This document shows, piece after piece, positions 8,027-16,698 of a stretch of 64,000 bases of DNA. Numbering within the stretch: position 1 is the stretch's first letter; each line of letters opens with the position of its first letter. A model generated the notes under the pieces. It worked only from the letters and a program-made list of their open reading frames with translations. It made no database searches and was not told the origin of the DNA. The stretch comes from Cellulomonas aerilata (GTDB lineage Bacteria > Actinomycetota > Actinomycetes > Actinomycetales > Cellulomonadaceae): the NCBI RefSeq assembly GCF_007991755.1, contig NZ_BJYY01000013.1, forward strand, positions 558,001 to 622,000. The letters run 5' to 3'. Position numbers and translations under genes: made by a program.

Positions 8027-9409
8027 ATGACCACGACGCCCGGCCCGGGCCGCCGCACGCCCGACGCCGTCGACCCGCTCGGCCCGGTGGACGTCGCGCA
8101 GCCGCTCGCACCCGTCGACGCCGACCGCCTCCCCGGCGACGTGTGGGCGGCCCCGGTGGCGGCAGGCCCGCTGGACGCGCTGGTCGACGTCCCGGGCTCG
8201 AAGTCCCTCACCAACCGCTATCTCGTGCTCGCCGCGCTCGCCGACGGGCCGGGCCGGCTGCGCGGGGCGCTGCGCTCGCGCGACACCGTGCTGATGGCCG
8301 CGGCACTGCGATCCCTGGGCGTCGGCATCGAGGACGACGGCGGCGACTGGGTCATCACGCCCGCGACGCTGCGCGGCGGCGTCGAGGTCGACTGCGGTCT
8401 GGCCGGGACGGTCATGCGGTTCCTGCCCCCGGTCGCCGCGCTCGCCGACGGCGCGGTCCGGTTCGACGGCGATGCGGGCGCCCGGGCCCGGCCGATGGGC
8501 CCGGTGCTGACCGCCCTGCACGGCCTGGACGTCGAGGTCGTCCCGCACGGGGAGCGGGGGCACCTGCCGTTCACCGTGGTCGGTGCCGGCGCGGTGGCGG
8601 GTGGACCGGTCGACGTCGACGCGACCGCGTCGAGCCAGTTCGTCTCCGGTCTGCTGCTGGCGGCGGCCCGGTTCGAGCGCGGCCTGCTGCTGCGGCACAC
8701 CGGCCGGACGCTGCCGAGCCTGCCGCACATCGACATGACGGTGGAGGTCCTCCGCGAGGCGGGGGTCACCGTGGACGACTCGCGGCCGGCGCTGTGGGAG
8801 GTCGCTCCCGGACCGATCGCCGGCCGCGACGTCCGGGTCGAGCCGGACCTGTCCAACGCCGGGGCGTTCCTCGCCGCGGCGCTGGTGGCGGGCGGCACGG
8901 TCCGCGTCCCGGGGTGGCCCGCGCGCACCACCCAGCCGGGCGCGCTGCTGCCGGGCATCCTCGAGCGGATGGGCGCCACCACGCGCCTGGAGGGTGACGT
9001 CCTGGCGGTCACGGGCACCGGCACGGTCCACGGCCTCGACCTCGACCTGCACGAGGCGGGCGAGCTGGCCCCGACGATCGCCGCCCTCGCGGCGCTGGCC
9101 GACTCCCCCTCCCGGCTGCGGGGCATCGCGCACCTGCGCGGTCACGAGACCGACCGGCTGACCGCCCTCGCCACCGAGATCACCCGCCTGGGCGGGTGGG
9201 CGGAGCAGACGTCCGACGGGCTCGTCATCACCCCGCGCCCGCTGCACGCCGGCGTCGTGCGCACGTACCACGACCACCGGATGGCCACCGCGGGCGCCCT
9301 GCTGGGCTTGCGCGTGCCCGGCGTGAAGGTCGAGGACGTCGCCACGACGGGCAAGACCCTGCCGGACTTCGTGGGCATGTGGCAGCGGATGCTCGGGCCG
9401 GCGGGATGA
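8027..9409 (+). CDS. aroA: 3-phosphoshikimate 1-carboxyvinyltransferase (EPSP synthase)
   Basis: 460 residues. Transfers enolpyruvyl from PEP to shikimate 3-phosphate in the shikimate pathway, in the cytoplasm. Family motifs in order: [20 protein letters not shown] (substrate binding), [53 protein letters not shown], and [15 protein letters not shown] near the end. The first 35 or so residues are a polar extension before the core. No ribosome-binding site is obvious, but the TANNNT box immediately upstream explains initiation on a leaderless transcript. The stop overlaps the rsgA start by 4 nt. Confidence 0.97.
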   Translation: MTTTPGPGRRTPDAVDPLGPVDVAQPLAPVDADRLPGDVWAAPVAAGPLDALVDVPGSKSLTNRYLVLAALADGPGRLRGALRSRDTVLMAAALRSLGVGIEDDGGDWVITPATLRGGVEVDCGLAGTVMRFLPPVAALADGAVRFDGDAGARARPMGPVLTALHGLDVEVVPHGERGHLPFTVVGAGAVAGGPVDVDATASSQFVSGLLLAAARFERGLLLRHTGRTLPSLPHIDMTVEVLREAGVTVDDSRPALWEVAPGPIAGRDVRVEPDLSNAGAFLAAALVAGGTVRVPGWPARTTQPGALLPGILERMGATTRLEGDVLAVTGTGTVHGLDLDLHEAGELAPTIAALAALADSPSRLRGIAHLRGHETDRLTALATEITRLGGWAEQTSDGLVITPRPLHAGVVRTYHDHRMATAGALLGLRVPGVKVEDVATTGKTLPDFVGMWQRMLGPAG

Positions 9410-10542
9410 GCACGCGCCGCCCGGACGAGTCCGACGTCCGCATCCGGCCCGGCAAGCGATCGTCCCGCCCCCGCACGAAGCAGCGCCCGGAGCACGCCGA
9501 CGCCGAGAGCGCCATGGTCACCGGCGTGGACCGGGGCCGGTACACCCTGCTCGTCGACCCCGACGGCCCGGGCGAGCGTCGCGCCGTCGCGATGAAGGCG
9601 CGGGAGCTCGGCCGCGAGCGCGTGGTCCCCGGCGACCTGGTGGACGTCGTCGGCGACACCTCGGGCGAGCCCGGGAGCCTGAGCCGGATCGTGCGGATCA
9701 CCGAGCGCCGGACGGTGCTGCGCCGCACCGCCGACGACACCGACCCCGTCGAGCGGGTCATCGTCGCCAACGCCGACCAGCTCGTGATCGTCACCGCGCT
9801 CGCCGACCCCGAGCCGCGCACCCGCATGATCGACCGGTGCGTGGTCGCCGGGGTCGACGCCGGCATGCACGTCCTGCTGGCGCTGACCAAGGCCGACCTG
9901 GCGGACCCGGCCGAGCTGGTCGCGATGTACGAGCCGATCGGCGTCGATGTCGTGGTCACCCGCCGCGACGCCGACGGGCGTTGGGTGGGGCTGGAGGACG
10001 TCCGGCGCGCGCTGGCCGGACGCACCTCGGTCCTGGTGGGCCACTCCGGCGTCGGGAAGTCGACCCTCGTCAACGCGCTGGTCCCGGACGCCTTCCGATC
10101 CGTCGGCATCGTCAACGACGTGACCGGACGCGGGCGGCACACCTCGACGTCCGCGGTGGCGCTACGGATGCCGCCGTCGCCTGCGGCGGCGCCGTCCCCC
10201 GGTGAGGGCGAGGGCGACGTCCCGGCGGGTGAGGACGCAGCCCTGCCCGGCGGATGGGTCATCGACACCCCCGGCGTGCGGTCGTTCGGCCTGGCGCACG
10301 TGCAGGTGGCGAACCTGCTCGCCCCGTTCGGGGACCTGGCCCGGGTCGCCGACGAGTGCCCGCGGGGCTGCACGCACACCGACGGCTCACCGGACTGCGA
10401 GCTGGACGAGTGGGTCACCGCTGCTGCCGACGAGGAGACCCGCGCGGCCCGGGCGGCCCGCGTGCGGTCGTTCCGCCGCCTGCTGGCCAGCCGCACGGGC
10501 GTCCCGACGCCCGGCGAGGGCGCGGAGCGCGAGAGCCGCTGA
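9406..10542 (+). CDS. rsgA: Ribosome small subunit-dependent GTPase A, with an insertion in the G domain
   Basis: 378 residues. Circularly permuted GTPase that assists late 30S assembly. N-terminal OB-fold ([11 protein letters not shown] onward), then the permuted G motifs: LTKADL (G4), [14 protein letters not shown] (P-loop), [10 protein letters not shown] (switch I), [12 protein letters not shown] (G3), and the C-terminal zinc motif [14 protein letters not shown]. Between switch I and G3 there is an extra Pro/Gly/Glu-rich loop of about 30 residues that the family normally lacks. The ATG overlaps the aroA stop (ATGA), indicating a coupled aroA-rsgA operon. Confidence 0.95.
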   Translation: MSTRRPDESDVRIRPGKRSSRPRTKQRPEHADAESAMVTGVDRGRYTLLVDPDGPGERRAVAMKARELGRERVVPGDLVDVVGDTSGEPGSLSRIVRITERRTVLRRTADDTDPVERVIVANADQLVIVTALADPEPRTRMIDRCVVAGVDAGMHVLLALTKADLADPAELVAMYEPIGVDVVVTRRDADGRWVGLEDVRRALAGRTSVLVGHSGVGKSTLVNALVPDAFRSVGIVNDVTGRGRHTSTSAVALRMPPSPAAAPSPGEGEGDVPAGEDAALPGGWVIDTPGVRSFGLAHVQVANLLAPFGDLARVADECPRGCTHTDGSPDCELDEWVTAAADEETRAARAARVRSFRRLLASRTGVPTPGEGAERESR

Positions 10543-10590
10543 CGGACGCCGGCTCCGGCGAGGCACCCCCGGGGCCCGTGGCCCGCGCCG

Positions 10591-10596
10591 TACGGT
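10591..10596 (+). promoter_or_regulatory. -10 box (TACGGT) of hisN, leaderless type
   Basis: TACGGT ends 6 nt before the hisN ATG, the same arrangement as at aroA. Confidence 0.55.
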
Positions 10597-10602
10597 GGGC
10601 CC

Positions 10603-11403
10603 ATGATGCGGTCCGGCTACGACGACGACCTCCGCCTGGCCCACGTGATCGCCGACCAGGTCGACTCGCTGACGATGAGCCGGTTCAAGGCGCTGGACCT
10701 CGCGGTGGAGACCAAGCCCGACACCACCCCGGTCTCCGACGCCGACCGCAGCGCCGAGCAGATGATCCGCTCGCAGCTCTCCCGCACCCGGCCGCGCGAC
10801 GCCGTCCACGGCGAGGAGATGGGCGACACCGGGCACGGGCCGCGCCAATGGGTCGTCGACCCGATCGACGGCACCAAGAACTTCGTGCGCGGGGTGCCGG
10901 TCTGGGCGACGCTGATCGCCCTGCTGGACGCGGGCGAGCCGGTGCTCGGCGTGGTCAGCGCCCCGGCGCTCGGACGGCGCTGGTGGGCGGCGAAGGGGTC
11001 CGGCGCGTGGACCGGCAGGTCGCTGTCCTCCGCGACGCGGCTGCACGTGTCCGGCGTCGGGCGCCTGGCGGACGCGTCCCTGTCCTACTCGAGCCTGAGC
11101 GGCTGGGAGGAGCGCGGGCGCCTCGAGCACTTCCTGCGCCTGACCCGCTCGGTGTGGCGGACGCGGGCGTACGGCGACTTCTGGTCGCACGTCATGGTCG
11201 CCGAGGGGTCGGTCGACCTGTCCTGCGAGCCCGAGCTCGCGCTGCACGACATGGCGGCGCTGGTGCCCATCGTCACCGAGGCCGGTGGGCGGTTCACCTC
11301 CGTGCAGGGGGAGCCGGGGCCGTACGGCGGCTCGGCGCTGGTCAGCAACGGCAAGCTGCACGACGCGGCCCTGCAGATCCTGGACCCGCTGCTCGAGGAC
11401 TGA
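10603..11403 (+). CDS. hisN: Histidinol-phosphatase, inositol monophosphatase family
   Basis: 266 residues. Metal-dependent phosphatase of the IMPase fold: TPVSDADRSAEQ, VHGEEMG, the metal/phosphate motif VVDPIDGTKNFVRG and the C-terminal ALHDMAALVPIVTEAGG are present. In actinobacteria this subgroup provides the histidinol-phosphate phosphatase step of histidine synthesis; a broader inositol-phosphatase role is the alternative. There is no ribosome-binding site, but the -10 box 6 nt upstream fits a leaderless mRNA. It follows rsgA by 60 bp with its own promoter. Confidence 0.9.
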   Translation: MMRSGYDDDLRLAHVIADQVDSLTMSRFKALDLAVETKPDTTPVSDADRSAEQMIRSQLSRTRPRDAVHGEEMGDTGHGPRQWVVDPIDGTKNFVRGVPVWATLIALLDAGEPVLGVVSAPALGRRWWAAKGSGAWTGRSLSSATRLHVSGVGRLADASLSYSSLSGWEERGRLEHFLRLTRSVWRTRAYGDFWSHVMVAEGSVDLSCEPELALHDMAALVPIVTEAGGRFTSVQGEPGPYGGSALVSNGKLHDAALQILDPLLED

Positions 11404-11457
11404 GCGCCCCGGCCCTGCTCGGGTGGGTGGCGCTCGGATGGGTGCGTGGCGGCGGTG

Positions 11458-11913
11458 TCAGCGCGGGATCGTCTGCAGCTCGGTCGCGTCGTACCAGAGC
11501 AGGTCGCGGTCGTCGAGACGCTCCACCGCCTCCTCGTCCTGCGTGAGCGCGGCCACCACGTCGTCGGCCGCGGCCGGCTCGTCGACCAGGGCGCACACGA
11601 CCGCGGTCCACGGCACGGGGGCCGACAGGGCGACCACGCTGGGCACGTCCTCGTCCAGCACCGTCACCGCGGCGTCGTCGACGTCGGCGGACAGCACCGC
11701 ACGCAGCCGGGGGGCGTCCGCGGTCCGGCCCAGGAGCTCGAGCGAGTCGTCGGCGGCCGCCAGCTGCGCCGCGTACTCCAGGCCCTCGTCGTCCTCGTCC
11801 GGGAAGAGCTCACGCAGCGCCGGGGTCACGGCGTGCGCCCGCTCGACCTCCACGGCGCCGGAGGTCCCGGCGAGGTCGACGTCGAGCAGGGTCACCGGCA
11901 GGTAGATGCGCAC
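11458..11913 (-). CDS. Hypothetical protein, DUF6912-like
   Basis: 151 residues from the GTG at 11913. Acidic cytoplasmic protein starting MRIYLPVTLLDVDL, with no signal or membrane segment. It matches what I recall of the actinobacterial DUF6912 family (RIYLP start, Asp/Glu-rich middle); function unknown. A CAGACT box lies 6 nt before the start and could give a separate leaderless transcript, but the gene also lies 17 bp downstream of the CpaE-like gene on the same strand and may belong to that operon. Confidence 0.7.
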   Translation of the reverse strand: MRIYLPVTLLDVDLAGTSGAVEVERAHAVTPALRELFPDEDDEGLEYAAQLAAADDSLELLGRTADAPRLRAVLSADVDDAAVTVLDEDVPSVVALSAPVPWTAVVCALVDEPAAADDVVAALTQDEEAVERLDDRDLLWYDATELQTIPR

Positions 11914-11930
11914 GGGGCCAGTCTGCCGCC

Positions 11931-13499
11931 TCAGACCCGCGCCGCCGACCGCAGGCCGCGCCGTCCGGAGGCCCGTGCCGGGCCGGCCGGGACCCCGGCG
12001 AGCTCTGCGGCGAGCCGGGCGAGCGCCGCGCGGACCGGCGACTGCGGCACGGCCTCCGCGAGCGTGGCCCCGCGCAGCAGCGCCGCGTCGACCCCCGGCC
12101 GGTCGTCCGGGAGCAGGTGTGCGCCGGTGACCCCGGCATAGCGCTCCAGGGCCTCGGCGACGGCCCGCTCGGGCCGCTGACCGGCGGCCGAGGCCCGCAC
12201 GCGGTTCACCACGACGACGCGCTCGGCGCCGGCCGCGGCGCCGCTGTCGGCGAGCTCGGCCAGCCCGCGCACGAGCCGCTGCACCCCGACCGGGTCCCCG
12301 GTGCCGACCACCACGACGACGTCGGCGGCCCCCAGCGCGGACAGCGTGGCCGCGTTGCGCCGGGGCGCATGGGTGTCGTAGCTCAGGACCTCGTCCTGCT
12401 CGAGGCTGAACCCGCAGTCCACGACGACCCAGGTGGCGAGCAGCCGAGCGGTCTCCCACACCACGTCGAGCGACGAGCCGGGCAGCTCCGGCCACCGGTC
12501 CGCACGCGAGATGCCGGTGAGCGCCCGCAGGCCCGGGGCGACCACGGGCGTCAGCCGCGCGAGACCCACCGCGTCGAGCGTCCCGTGCCCGGCGGACCGC
12601 GCGGCCGCGGCGATGCCCGGCGCCTCGTCGAGCAGCCCGACGACCTGGGCCACCGTCCCGCCGTAGGTGTCGGCGTCCACCAGCAGCGCGCCGCCCGGGC
12701 CGGGAGCGGCCGGCGCCACCCGGTCCGCGCCGCTGCGGCCGTCCACCCCGTCGATCGCACGTCGGTCCGCCGCGGACGTCGTCGCACCGGCCGTCACCGC
12801 CGTCCCCGCCGTCCCTGCGTCAGGCGCCGGCGCGTCCGCGGATCGAGCACGACCACGGCGCGCTCCCCACCTGGACGAGGGGCGACCCGGCAGGCTGGAC
12901 GGGGCAGCGGACGGGGGGTCCGGGGTCAGCGCCGCCAGCTCGGCGGCGAGGTTCACCGCGACGGTCGTGCGACCCGGCGCACCCGTCGGTCCCCACACGG
13001 CGACCACCCGACCTCGGGCCGTCGTCACCTCGGTGCCGTCGGGGCGCCGGTCCTGCGGGGAGCGCGGGCCGGTGTCACCGGCGGGCAGGGGCGGGAGGGC
13101 CGGCACGGGCGGCATCGCCGGGCGCGGGCCGGACGGGTCCCCGTCGGCCCCCGCGAGCGCGAGCACCGTCGCCACCAGGTCCCCCACCGGCGCGGACGCG
13201 TCGACCAGCGCGTCCACCCCCAGGGCGGTCATCCGCTCGGCGACCCGCGGGTCCGCGTCGACGAGCGCGAGGACCCGCACGCCGGCGTGCCGCAGCCGCG
13301 CCACCGCCTCCCGGTCGAGCAGCGGCAGGTCCGGGGAGAGCACCCCGACCTGGCCGAGGCCGGCGTCGGCGGCGCCCAGCAGCTCGGCGAGGTCGGCGCA
13401 GCGGCGGGTGACGGACACGCGTCCGGCCGCACCCTCCAGGGCCGTGACGACGGCCGCCTCCCCCGGTCCGCGCAGGGCGGACAGGACGGCGACCGTCAC
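11931..13499 (-). CDS. CpaE/MinD-like ATPase with degenerate receiver domain
   Basis: 522 residues from the GTG at 13499. Residues 1-130 look like a receiver-type domain without a clear phospho-acceptor; then come Pro-rich sequence and a SIMIBI ATPase core. The Walker A region VWGPTGAPGRTTVAVNLA deviates from KGGxGKT, with Arg in place of the P-loop Lys. LLVDADTYGG, VVDCGFSLEQDE and VVVVGTGDP follow. A Pro/Ala/Arg-rich insertion of about 65 residues separates Walker A from the next strand. This resembles CpaE proteins of Tad/Flp pilus loci and septum-site proteins. It is coupled by a 4-nt GTGA overlap to the upstream SAF-domain gene. No other tad gene is visible here. Confidence 0.75.
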   Translation of the reverse strand: MTVAVLSALRGPGEAAVVTALEGAAGRVSVTRRCADLAELLGAADAGLGQVGVLSPDLPLLDREAVARLRHAGVRVLALVDADPRVAERMTALGVDALVDASAPVGDLVATVLALAGADGDPSGPRPAMPPVPALPPLPAGDTGPRSPQDRRPDGTEVTTARGRVVAVWGPTGAPGRTTVAVNLAAELAALTPDPPSAAPSSLPGRPSSRWGARRGRARSADAPAPDAGTAGTAVTAGATTSAADRRAIDGVDGRSGADRVAPAAPGPGGALLVDADTYGGTVAQVVGLLDEAPGIAAAARSAGHGTLDAVGLARLTPVVAPGLRALTGISRADRWPELPGSSLDVVWETARLLATWVVVDCGFSLEQDEVLSYDTHAPRRNAATLSALGAADVVVVVGTGDPVGVQRLVRGLAELADSGAAAGAERVVVVNRVRASAAGQRPERAVAEALERYAGVTGAHLLPDDRPGVDAALLRGATLAEAVPQSPVRAALARLAAELAGVPAGPARASGRRGLRSAARV

Positions 13500-14158
13500 G
13501 ACGCCTGCCCGGTGCCCGGCACGAGCACCACGTTCACCGCCTGGCGCGTCGCGAGCGCACCCAGGACCTCCGCCAGGGAGTCGGTCGGGACCAGCACGTG
13601 CACGGTCGTCTCCGCACCCACCGCGAACGCCCCGGACGGCCGGGCGACCTCCGCGACCGTCAGCCCCTCGGCGAGCAGGCGCGGGACCGGTGCCTGCCCG
13701 TCCCGGACCTCGGGCGTCACCCACACGTCCACCAGCGCGCCCTCGGCCACCCCGGCGGACGGTGGCTCGGTGACCGGCACCGCCACCGGCCGGACGTCCA
13801 GGTCCGCCGAGCCGGCGACAGCGGCGCGCGGGAGCAGCTCGCCGTCGCCGACGGCGCGGACGGCGACGGCACCGGACGGCAGCGGCTCGGTCGCGAGGAG
13901 GTAGCGGTCCGCCTCGGCGCTCTCCAGCCGCACCCGGGCGACGGCGACCTGGTCGTCGTCGAGCGTCTCCCCTGGGGTGAGCGCCTCCGTCGCCACGTAG
14001 ACCGGCGTGCTGGCCTCAGCTGCCGACACCGCCCAGGAGCCCAGGGCCACCGCGGCGGCCACCATGAGGACCCCGACGACGAGCTTGGGGTCGCGCCAGC
14101 TGGGGCGGCGCAGGCGCACGCCGACGGGGCTGACCGGTGTACCGACCATCGTGTCCAT
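13496..14158 (-). CDS. SAF-domain protein, CpaB/RcpC-like
   Basis: 220 residues from the ATG at 14158 (AGGA 7 nt upstream; a longer start at 14197 is possible). One N-terminal membrane helix (LVVGVLMVAAAVALGSWAVS) is followed by a periplasmic/extracellular SAF-type domain (ALTPGETLDDDQVAVARV to DGELLPRAAV). The order resembles Flp pilus assembly protein CpaB/RcpC. It immediately precedes and overlaps the CpaE-like gene, so the two probably work together at the membrane. The pilus secretin, ATPase and pilin genes are not in the window. Confidence 0.8.
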   Translation of the reverse strand: MDTMVGTPVSPVGVRLRRPSWRDPKLVVGVLMVAAAVALGSWAVSAAEASTPVYVATEALTPGETLDDDQVAVARVRLESAEADRYLLATEPLPSGAVAVRAVGDGELLPRAAVAGSADLDVRPVAVPVTEPPSAGVAEGALVDVWVTPEVRDGQAPVPRLLAEGLTVAEVARPSGAFAVGAETTVHVLVPTDSLAEVLGALATRQAVNVVLVPGTGQAS

Positions 14159-14274
14159 CCCGGCGTCCTGCCCTCCGCGTGGCGAAGGCCCCATCATGCC
14201 GAGTCGCCGCCGCCCGCCGCAGGCGCCTGTGCACGACGTTCGGGCGACGGGTGCGGCATGCCAGACTTCGGGCC

Positions 14275-14535
14275 ATGCCTCCGCGGTTCCTCACGCTCGC
14301 CGACGTGATGGAGATCCTCAACATCTCCGCCCCGCAGGCGTACGCGCTGGTCCGCTCCGGCGAGCTGCCCGCGATCCAGATCGGTGGACGGCTGCAGTGG
14401 CGGGTGGAGGCCACCGAGCTGGAGGCGTACATCCAGCGGATGTACGCCCAGACGCGCGCACGGCTGGACGGCGACCACGAGCGCCCCGCCGACGCCGCCC
14501 GGGCCGAGCAGCGGCCGGAGTCCGCCGACCGCTGA
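14275..14535 (+). CDS. BldC-like helix-turn-helix (MerR/excisionase-type) protein
   Basis: 86 residues from the ATG at 14275. Residues 3-60 form a winged helix-turn-helix of excisionase/MerR type: FLTLADVMEILNISAPQAYA, LVRSGELPAIQIGGRLQWRV, ELEAYIQRMYA. This resembles Streptomyces BldC, which binds direct repeats cooperatively. The tail is acidic and polar. A CAGACT box ends 7 nt before the ATG. It lies between the CpaB-like gene (divergent) and a conserved hypothetical gene (convergent). Three 10-bp direct repeats at 15271-15300 are a possible target. Confidence 0.85.
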   Translation: MPPRFLTLADVMEILNISAPQAYALVRSGELPAIQIGGRLQWRVEATELEAYIQRMYAQTRARLDGDHERPADAARAEQRPESADR

Positions 14536-14579
14536 GCCGTGGTCGGCCGCGCGTCCGCCCGCTCCGGGCCTGGCCCTCG

Positions 14580-15119
14580 TCAGCCGGAGTGGACGACGTC
14601 GATCGCGGCGAAGGGGACCGCCCACGTGGTCGGCGATGTGCCGGCCGACCGCGGGCCGTCCGCGACGGCGACCAGGTCGACGTGGTCGGACCCCACCCGG
14701 TCGAGGCGTCCGGCGAGCTCGCCGCCGATGGTCACGACCCGCACCGCGGCGCGGTCCCGCGCCAGCGCGCGCAGCGCGTGACCCAGGCCAAGCCGCCTGC
14801 CCACGACGCCGACCTCCGGGGACGATGCCCGCTCCAGACCTCGCGCACCGACCACCGACGCGGACGGCACCAGCGCCCGCCGCACCTCGTCGCCGAGCAG
14901 CACCCACTGGTCCGCCACGTCCACCACCGATCCGCTGACCAGCTCACCGCTGCGCACCCGGAGCACGACCTCGGCGGAACCGGCGGCTCGTAGCCGTCCC
15001 GCGAGCGTGACCGTCGCCCGCTCGGCGCGAGTCAGGTCGGGCACGCCGGCGAGCAGGTCAGCCGTGTTGGCCGCGTCGACCTGGCCCTCCATGTCGGCGA
15101 ACAACGCCTCCCACCGCAT
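14580..15119 (-). CDS. Conserved hypothetical protein, possible Sm-like barrels
   Basis: 179 residues from the ATG at 15119, which follows a TACGGT box by 6 nt. Starts MRWEALFADMEGQVDA, then RLRAAGSAEVVLRVRSGELV and a second similar stretch VRVVTIGGELAGRLDRVGSD. The pattern of short beta strands with GxxVxGxVxxVxxDxVxL character suggests two small barrel units, but this is only a visual impression. No signal peptide or membrane helix. It is convergent with the BldC-like gene. Confidence 0.6.
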   Translation of the reverse strand: MRWEALFADMEGQVDAANTADLLAGVPDLTRAERATVTLAGRLRAAGSAEVVLRVRSGELVSGSVVDVADQWVLLGDEVRRALVPSASVVGARGLERASSPEVGVVGRRLGLGHALRALARDRAAVRVVTIGGELAGRLDRVGSDHVDLVAVADGPRSAGTSPTTWAVPFAAIDVVHSG

Positions 15120-15125
15120 GGCCAC

Positions 15126-15131
15126 ACCGTA
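15126..15131 (-). promoter_or_regulatory. -10 box (TACGGT), leaderless type, for the gene starting at 15119
   Basis: TACGGT on the minus strand, 6 nt before the ATG at 15119. Confidence 0.55.
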
Positions 15132-15270
15132 GGGGCCGAGCGGCGCCGACGACGCTGTCACGTCGTCGCGGTGGAACGCTCGCCGGCCGCCGTCCAACCG
15201 CGCTGCCCCACGCCGTCCCCAGGGTCTCCCGCGACGTAGACACCGGGGGGCCGAGGCGCGTACACCTAGG

Positions 15271-15300
15271 TATGGCAAACAGCATCAAACGGCATCCAAC
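15271..15300 (+). repeat. Three tandem 10-bp direct repeats before the LysM gene
   Basis: TATGGCAAAC, AGCATCAAAC and GGCATCCAAC lie head to tail in a locally AT-richer patch just after CACCTAGG. Another GGCAAAC follows the start codon of the LysM gene. Direct repeats with this spacing suit a BldC-type protein. Confidence 0.55.
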
Positions 15301-15312
15301 GAGGCGGCGGGT

Positions 15313-16698
15313 ATGACGGCAAACATACGGCGAGAGACCCGGGGCGGGGCGCACGGCACCACGGGCGGCGTCGTGCTCGCGGCCGTCGTGACGCCGGCGC
15401 TGACGGCCTGGCTGGTCAGGCGGGCGCTGGCCGTCGTCCGGGGGGTCGGTTCGGTCCTCGGCTCCGGAGATGGGCTGAGCGCGGCGCTGGCGGTGACCCG
15501 CGTCGAGGACCTCGTGGCGGGAGGCGTCGTGCTGACCGGGGCGGCGGTGGGCACGTGGTGGTCGGTCGGGCTGGTCGCCGCCGTCGGGTGCCTGGCGGCA
15601 CGCGGCCTCGGGTACCGCTGGCGGGCGGGCGAGCGACTCGTCGCCCGGACCGCTCCGGCGGCGGTCCGCCGCGCGATCGCGCTGTCCGCAGGGACGAGCA
15701 TCGCCCTCGCCGGCGCCGCGCTGCCCGCCGTCGCGCAGTCGTCCCCGCCTCCCGTCGATCTCGGCTGGGCCCCGACCGTCTCGGCACCACCGTGGTCGAC
15801 GTCCGAGCTGCCACCGGGCGGTGTCCCGGCCAGCACACCGGAAGCGTCCTCGACAGCGGTTGGCGCGGTGCGGGGGGCAGGTGGCACGGTGGGCGGCGCG
15901 GCCGGTGGCGCGGGGAGCGCGACCGTCGCGCGGGAGCCGGTGACGGACGGGACCGAGGCCGTCGACGACCTGCCGCCGGGCACCGGCGCCGCACCTGTCA
16001 CCCCGAGTGCGAGCCCGGGTCTGATCCGGGCGGCACCCACTCCTGCACCGGGCGCCCCCTCCTCGGGCGGCGACGCACCGATACCCGCACCGGCGTCCAC
16101 GACGAGCCCTCGGCCGAGCGGCTCGACCGTCGGACCGGACGCCCCTGCCGGAGAGCCGGTCGACGGACCGGGCACGCCGGCCACCATCTCGGTCGCCCCA
16201 GGGAGCCCGGGCGCGCAGAGCGGCACCGGGGACGGCTCGCCGGCGGCGGTCCCGCCGGGCGATACCGGGGCCGGAACCGCACGCACACCGGCGGCGGGCT
16301 CCCCTGCGACGAGCACCCCGTCGGCGCCCGTGCGGGACAGCCTCGACCCGACCGCTCCGGCCGCCGTCCGCACGTCCACCGGACCGGCCACCGCCGCTGC
16401 CCCGGCGACGGGCACCACCGCTCCGCCTGTGTCGAGCGCGATGCCGGCGGCACGGAGCGGGACGGCGGCCGCCCCGATCGCCGCGGTCACCGTCCAGCCC
16501 GGCGACACCCTGTGGGGCATCGCCGCGGACTTCCTGCCCACCGGCGCCACGGCCGCGGACGTCGCCGCCGCCTGGCCGCGCTGGTACGCGGCCAACAGCG
16601 ACGTGATCGGTCCCGATCCCGATGTCATCGAGCCGGGGCAGCGCCTCGTGCACCCCGGAGCAACCGACGTCGCCGTCATGAAGGGAGGGGCGTCGTGA
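15313..16698 (+). CDS. LysM-domain membrane protein with long Pro/Thr/Ala-rich region
   Basis: 461 residues. Membrane helices occur in the first 140 residues (GGVVLAAVVTPALTAWLV, VEDLVAGGVVLTGAAVGTWW, LVAAVGCLAARG, and a signal-like segment ending AVAQS). A disordered region of about 300 residues rich in Pro, Thr, Ala and Gly follows, and then one C-terminal LysM unit (VTVQPGDTLWGIAADFLP to VIEPGQRLVHP). LysM binds N-acetylglucosamine polymers such as peptidoglycan, so the C-terminus should be extracytoplasmic. The stop overlaps the next gene by 4 nt (GTGA). ATG chosen at 15313, after the direct repeats. Confidence 0.85.
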   Translation: MTANIRRETRGGAHGTTGGVVLAAVVTPALTAWLVRRALAVVRGVGSVLGSGDGLSAALAVTRVEDLVAGGVVLTGAAVGTWWSVGLVAAVGCLAARGLGYRWRAGERLVARTAPAAVRRAIALSAGTSIALAGAALPAVAQSSPPPVDLGWAPTVSAPPWSTSELPPGGVPASTPEASSTAVGAVRGAGGTVGGAAGGAGSATVAREPVTDGTEAVDDLPPGTGAAPVTPSASPGLIRAAPTPAPGAPSSGGDAPIPAPASTTSPRPSGSTVGPDAPAGEPVDGPGTPATISVAPGSPGAQSGTGDGSPAAVPPGDTGAGTARTPAAGSPATSTPSAPVRDSLDPTAPAAVRTSTGPATAAAPATGTTAPPVSSAMPAARSGTAAAPIAAVTVQPGDTLWGIAADFLPTGATAADVAAAWPRWYAANSDVIGPDPDVIEPGQRLVHPGATDVAVMKGGAS

